This document shows, piece after piece, positions 5,861 through 6,860 of a stretch of 6,860 bases of DNA. The notes under the pieces were generated by a model. It made no database searches. It was given only the letters and a program-made list of their open reading frames with translations, and was not told the origin of the DNA. Source of the DNA: an uncultured bacterium (lineage in GTDB: Bacteria; Bdellovibrionota_C; UBA2361; SZUA-149; CALKYB01); NCBI GenBank assembly GCA_938003565.1, contig CALKYB010000070.1, forward strand, positions 1 to 6,860. Reading direction: 5' to 3'. The position numbers and the translations under genes were made by a program. The number at the start of each line of letters is the position of its first letter. Position 1 is the first letter of the stretch.

Positions 5861-6119
5861 CCAATCACAAACTAGCTAAAAGGAATTTCGCTACGAGGAG
5901 CTAAAAACTTCCAATTACTGGGTTTGAGGCGCAAAATTTGTATCACATCTCTATCACTTTTGGTCTCATTGAGAAACAATCAACTTGAACTTGCAGGACT
6001 AGGGGTTGAGTTGGCGGGTATCGTATTGAAATTTGATAGGATGGTTAAAGTATTGTAGTAATTTAATCAGGTAAGTAGCGAAAATTGATTAAAATAGAAG
6101 TTAATAGATTGTGTTTTGA

Positions 6120-6860
6120 ATGTCAGTTGGATTGTCTGCCCTAGATAGGTGCTTTTGTTTAATAGAGTCTAAAAATTCCTGCCAGGTAATTGGGGATTTA
6201 TGGGTATTTGCGGAGATGCCTCAGGTGGATCTGCTTAAAGTTCGAATTTCAAAAGTTTTTAAAGAGGTTTACAGTTTAAGTGATAAACAGCGAGTCGGTA
6301 ATTTTGAGCCAAAGTCTGATGATTTTCTCAAAATTTTTGACCTACCCGAAACTTCTGTTAGCCAAAGCTTTGATTTGACCCTGGGTCAGTTGTTTACGGA
6401 GCCTATGCCTTTAGGATCCCCCTTGATTCATGCGACTCTAATTCGTCGAAAGACTAATCCTGCTTTGCTGATGAGGATGCATCATAGTTTCGCCGATGGG
6501 CTGAGCATGATTGAAATTTCAAAATTACTGTTTGATAAAAGTGCGGAGTTGGATGAGGATTCATTTAATTTGAGAGTTAAAAATTTTTTTGAAGCCCAAG
6601 CTTTCTTTCCTAGTCCTCCAAAGAGTCTCGGTTTGTCCGAAGATTTGAAGTTTATTCCAAAGTTGATTGGAAAAACTTTTGCGTCAACCCACAAAGGAAT
6701 TATTCGGGGACCCAGTTCCCAGCAACGTAAAGTTGAAACCTTTAGTCTTCCTCTAAAAAACTTAGGTCGGCTTAAGCACATTTATAATGTGAGTCTAAAT
6801 GATTTAGTTTTATGTGTAATAACCGGTGCTCTAAGAGGATTCTATCTGGGGCAAGGTCAT
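6120..6860 (+). CDS. Wax ester synthase/diacylglycerol acyltransferase (WS/DGAT), N-terminal part (runs off right edge)
   Basis: A frame open from the ATG at 6120 to the window end gives 247 codons; the usual family length is about 450-500, so roughly half is missing. The start is firm because an in-frame TGA ends at 6119 and the next codons give the family's N-terminal signature, GLSALDRCF (4-12), followed by the IGDLWVF strand (24-30). The catalytic motif HHSFADG (121-127) is the HHxxxDG acyltransfer motif, whose second His acts as general base. LNDLVLCVITGALRGF (226-241) matches the second conserved block (NDVVLA...GALR). The enzyme joins acyl-CoA to a fatty alcohol (wax ester) or to diacylglycerol (triacylglycerol), usually at the inner membrane surface or lipid droplets. 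The family's PLW motif before the His pair is PLI here (PLGSPLIHATLI). The divergent reductase could supply its alcohol. No clear Shine-Dalgarno is seen. Confidence 0.88.
   Translation, partial: MSVGLSALDRCFCLIESKNSCQVIGDLWVFAEMPQVDLLKVRISKVFKEVYSLSDKQRVGNFEPKSDDFLKIFDLPETSVSQSFDLTLGQLFTEPMPLGSPLIHATLIRRKTNPALLMRMHHSFADGLSMIEISKLLFDKSAELDEDSFNLRVKNFFEAQAFFPSPPKSLGLSEDLKFIPKLIGKTFASTHKGIIRGPSSQQRKVETFSLPLKNLGRLKHIYNVSLNDLVLCVITGALRGFYLGQGH

Larger units (their letters stand above)
5704..6119. promoter_or_regulatory. Divergent promoter region between the reductase and the WS/DGAT gene
   Basis: These 416 bases separate two start codons facing opposite ways and must carry the promoters of both genes, unless distant ones are used. 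No coding frame longer than about 20 codons with a sensible start was seen. Palindromes cluster on the reductase side (5733-5757 and 5805-5860). On the plus strand TTGAAA (6026-6031) and TATTGT (6051-6056) resemble promoter boxes, but their 19-base spacing is poor. No strong Shine-Dalgarno precedes either gene. Confidence 0.5.

Noticed and set aside
6216..6218. Internal ATG as the start of the WS/DGAT gene
   Set aside because: The upstream in-frame ATG at 6120 adds the conserved LSALDRCF segment and follows an in-frame stop, so it is the better start.
6482..6781. Minus-strand frame of 99 codons
   Set aside because: It is antisense to the WS/DGAT gene, whose frame continues to the window edge with family motifs on both sides.

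Overview
The window is a stretch of bacterial chromosome of moderate-to-low GC. Four protein genes are recognisable plus one fragment, and almost half the non-coding DNA lies in one gene-poor block. The RNase E/G protein has the N-terminal signature and length I associate with deltaproteobacterial-type Rne/Rng proteins. Together with a wax-ester type acyltransferase, a fatty acyl/thioester reductase, a small FHA protein and a GAF protein, this suggests a Gram-negative bacterium of deltaproteobacterial grade. The lineage is a guess from remembered family features, not a search.

Layout. Positions 1-540 (minus) hold the first 180 codons of a GAF-domain protein that runs off the left edge. Positions 541-868 are a spacer with two good hairpins, one of them terminator-like. 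Positions 869-2668 (minus) are a complete Rne/Rng ribonuclease with a Ser/Arg/Gly-rich tail. Positions 2669-4037 hold no convincing gene but contain several stem-loops, including a strong imperfect hairpin at 3346-3400. Positions 4038-4361 (plus) encode a free-standing FHA domain. Positions 4492-5703 (minus) encode an NAD(P)-dependent fatty acyl-CoA/thioester reductase. Positions 5704-6119 are a divergent promoter region with palindromes. Positions 6120-6860 (plus) hold the first 247 codons of a wax ester synthase/diacylglycerol acyltransferase (WS/DGAT) that runs off the right edge.

How the parts may work together. The reductase and the WS/DGAT protein face away from each other across a 416-base spacer. 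They fit a two-step storage-lipid route: an acyl thioester is reduced to a fatty aldehyde or alcohol, and the alcohol is then esterified with acyl-CoA to a wax ester. This is the most coherent functional unit in the window. The RNase E/G gene (RNA decay and rRNA processing), the GAF protein (probable small-ligand sensing) and the FHA protein (probable phosphothreonine binding) have no visible link to it. No tRNA, rRNA, CRISPR array, insertion sequence or phage gene was seen. The most unusual part is the structured 1.37 kb block between the RNase gene and the FHA gene. Two terminator-like hairpins there are oriented for a minus-strand transcript, so an unannotated RNA or small gene may lie inside it.
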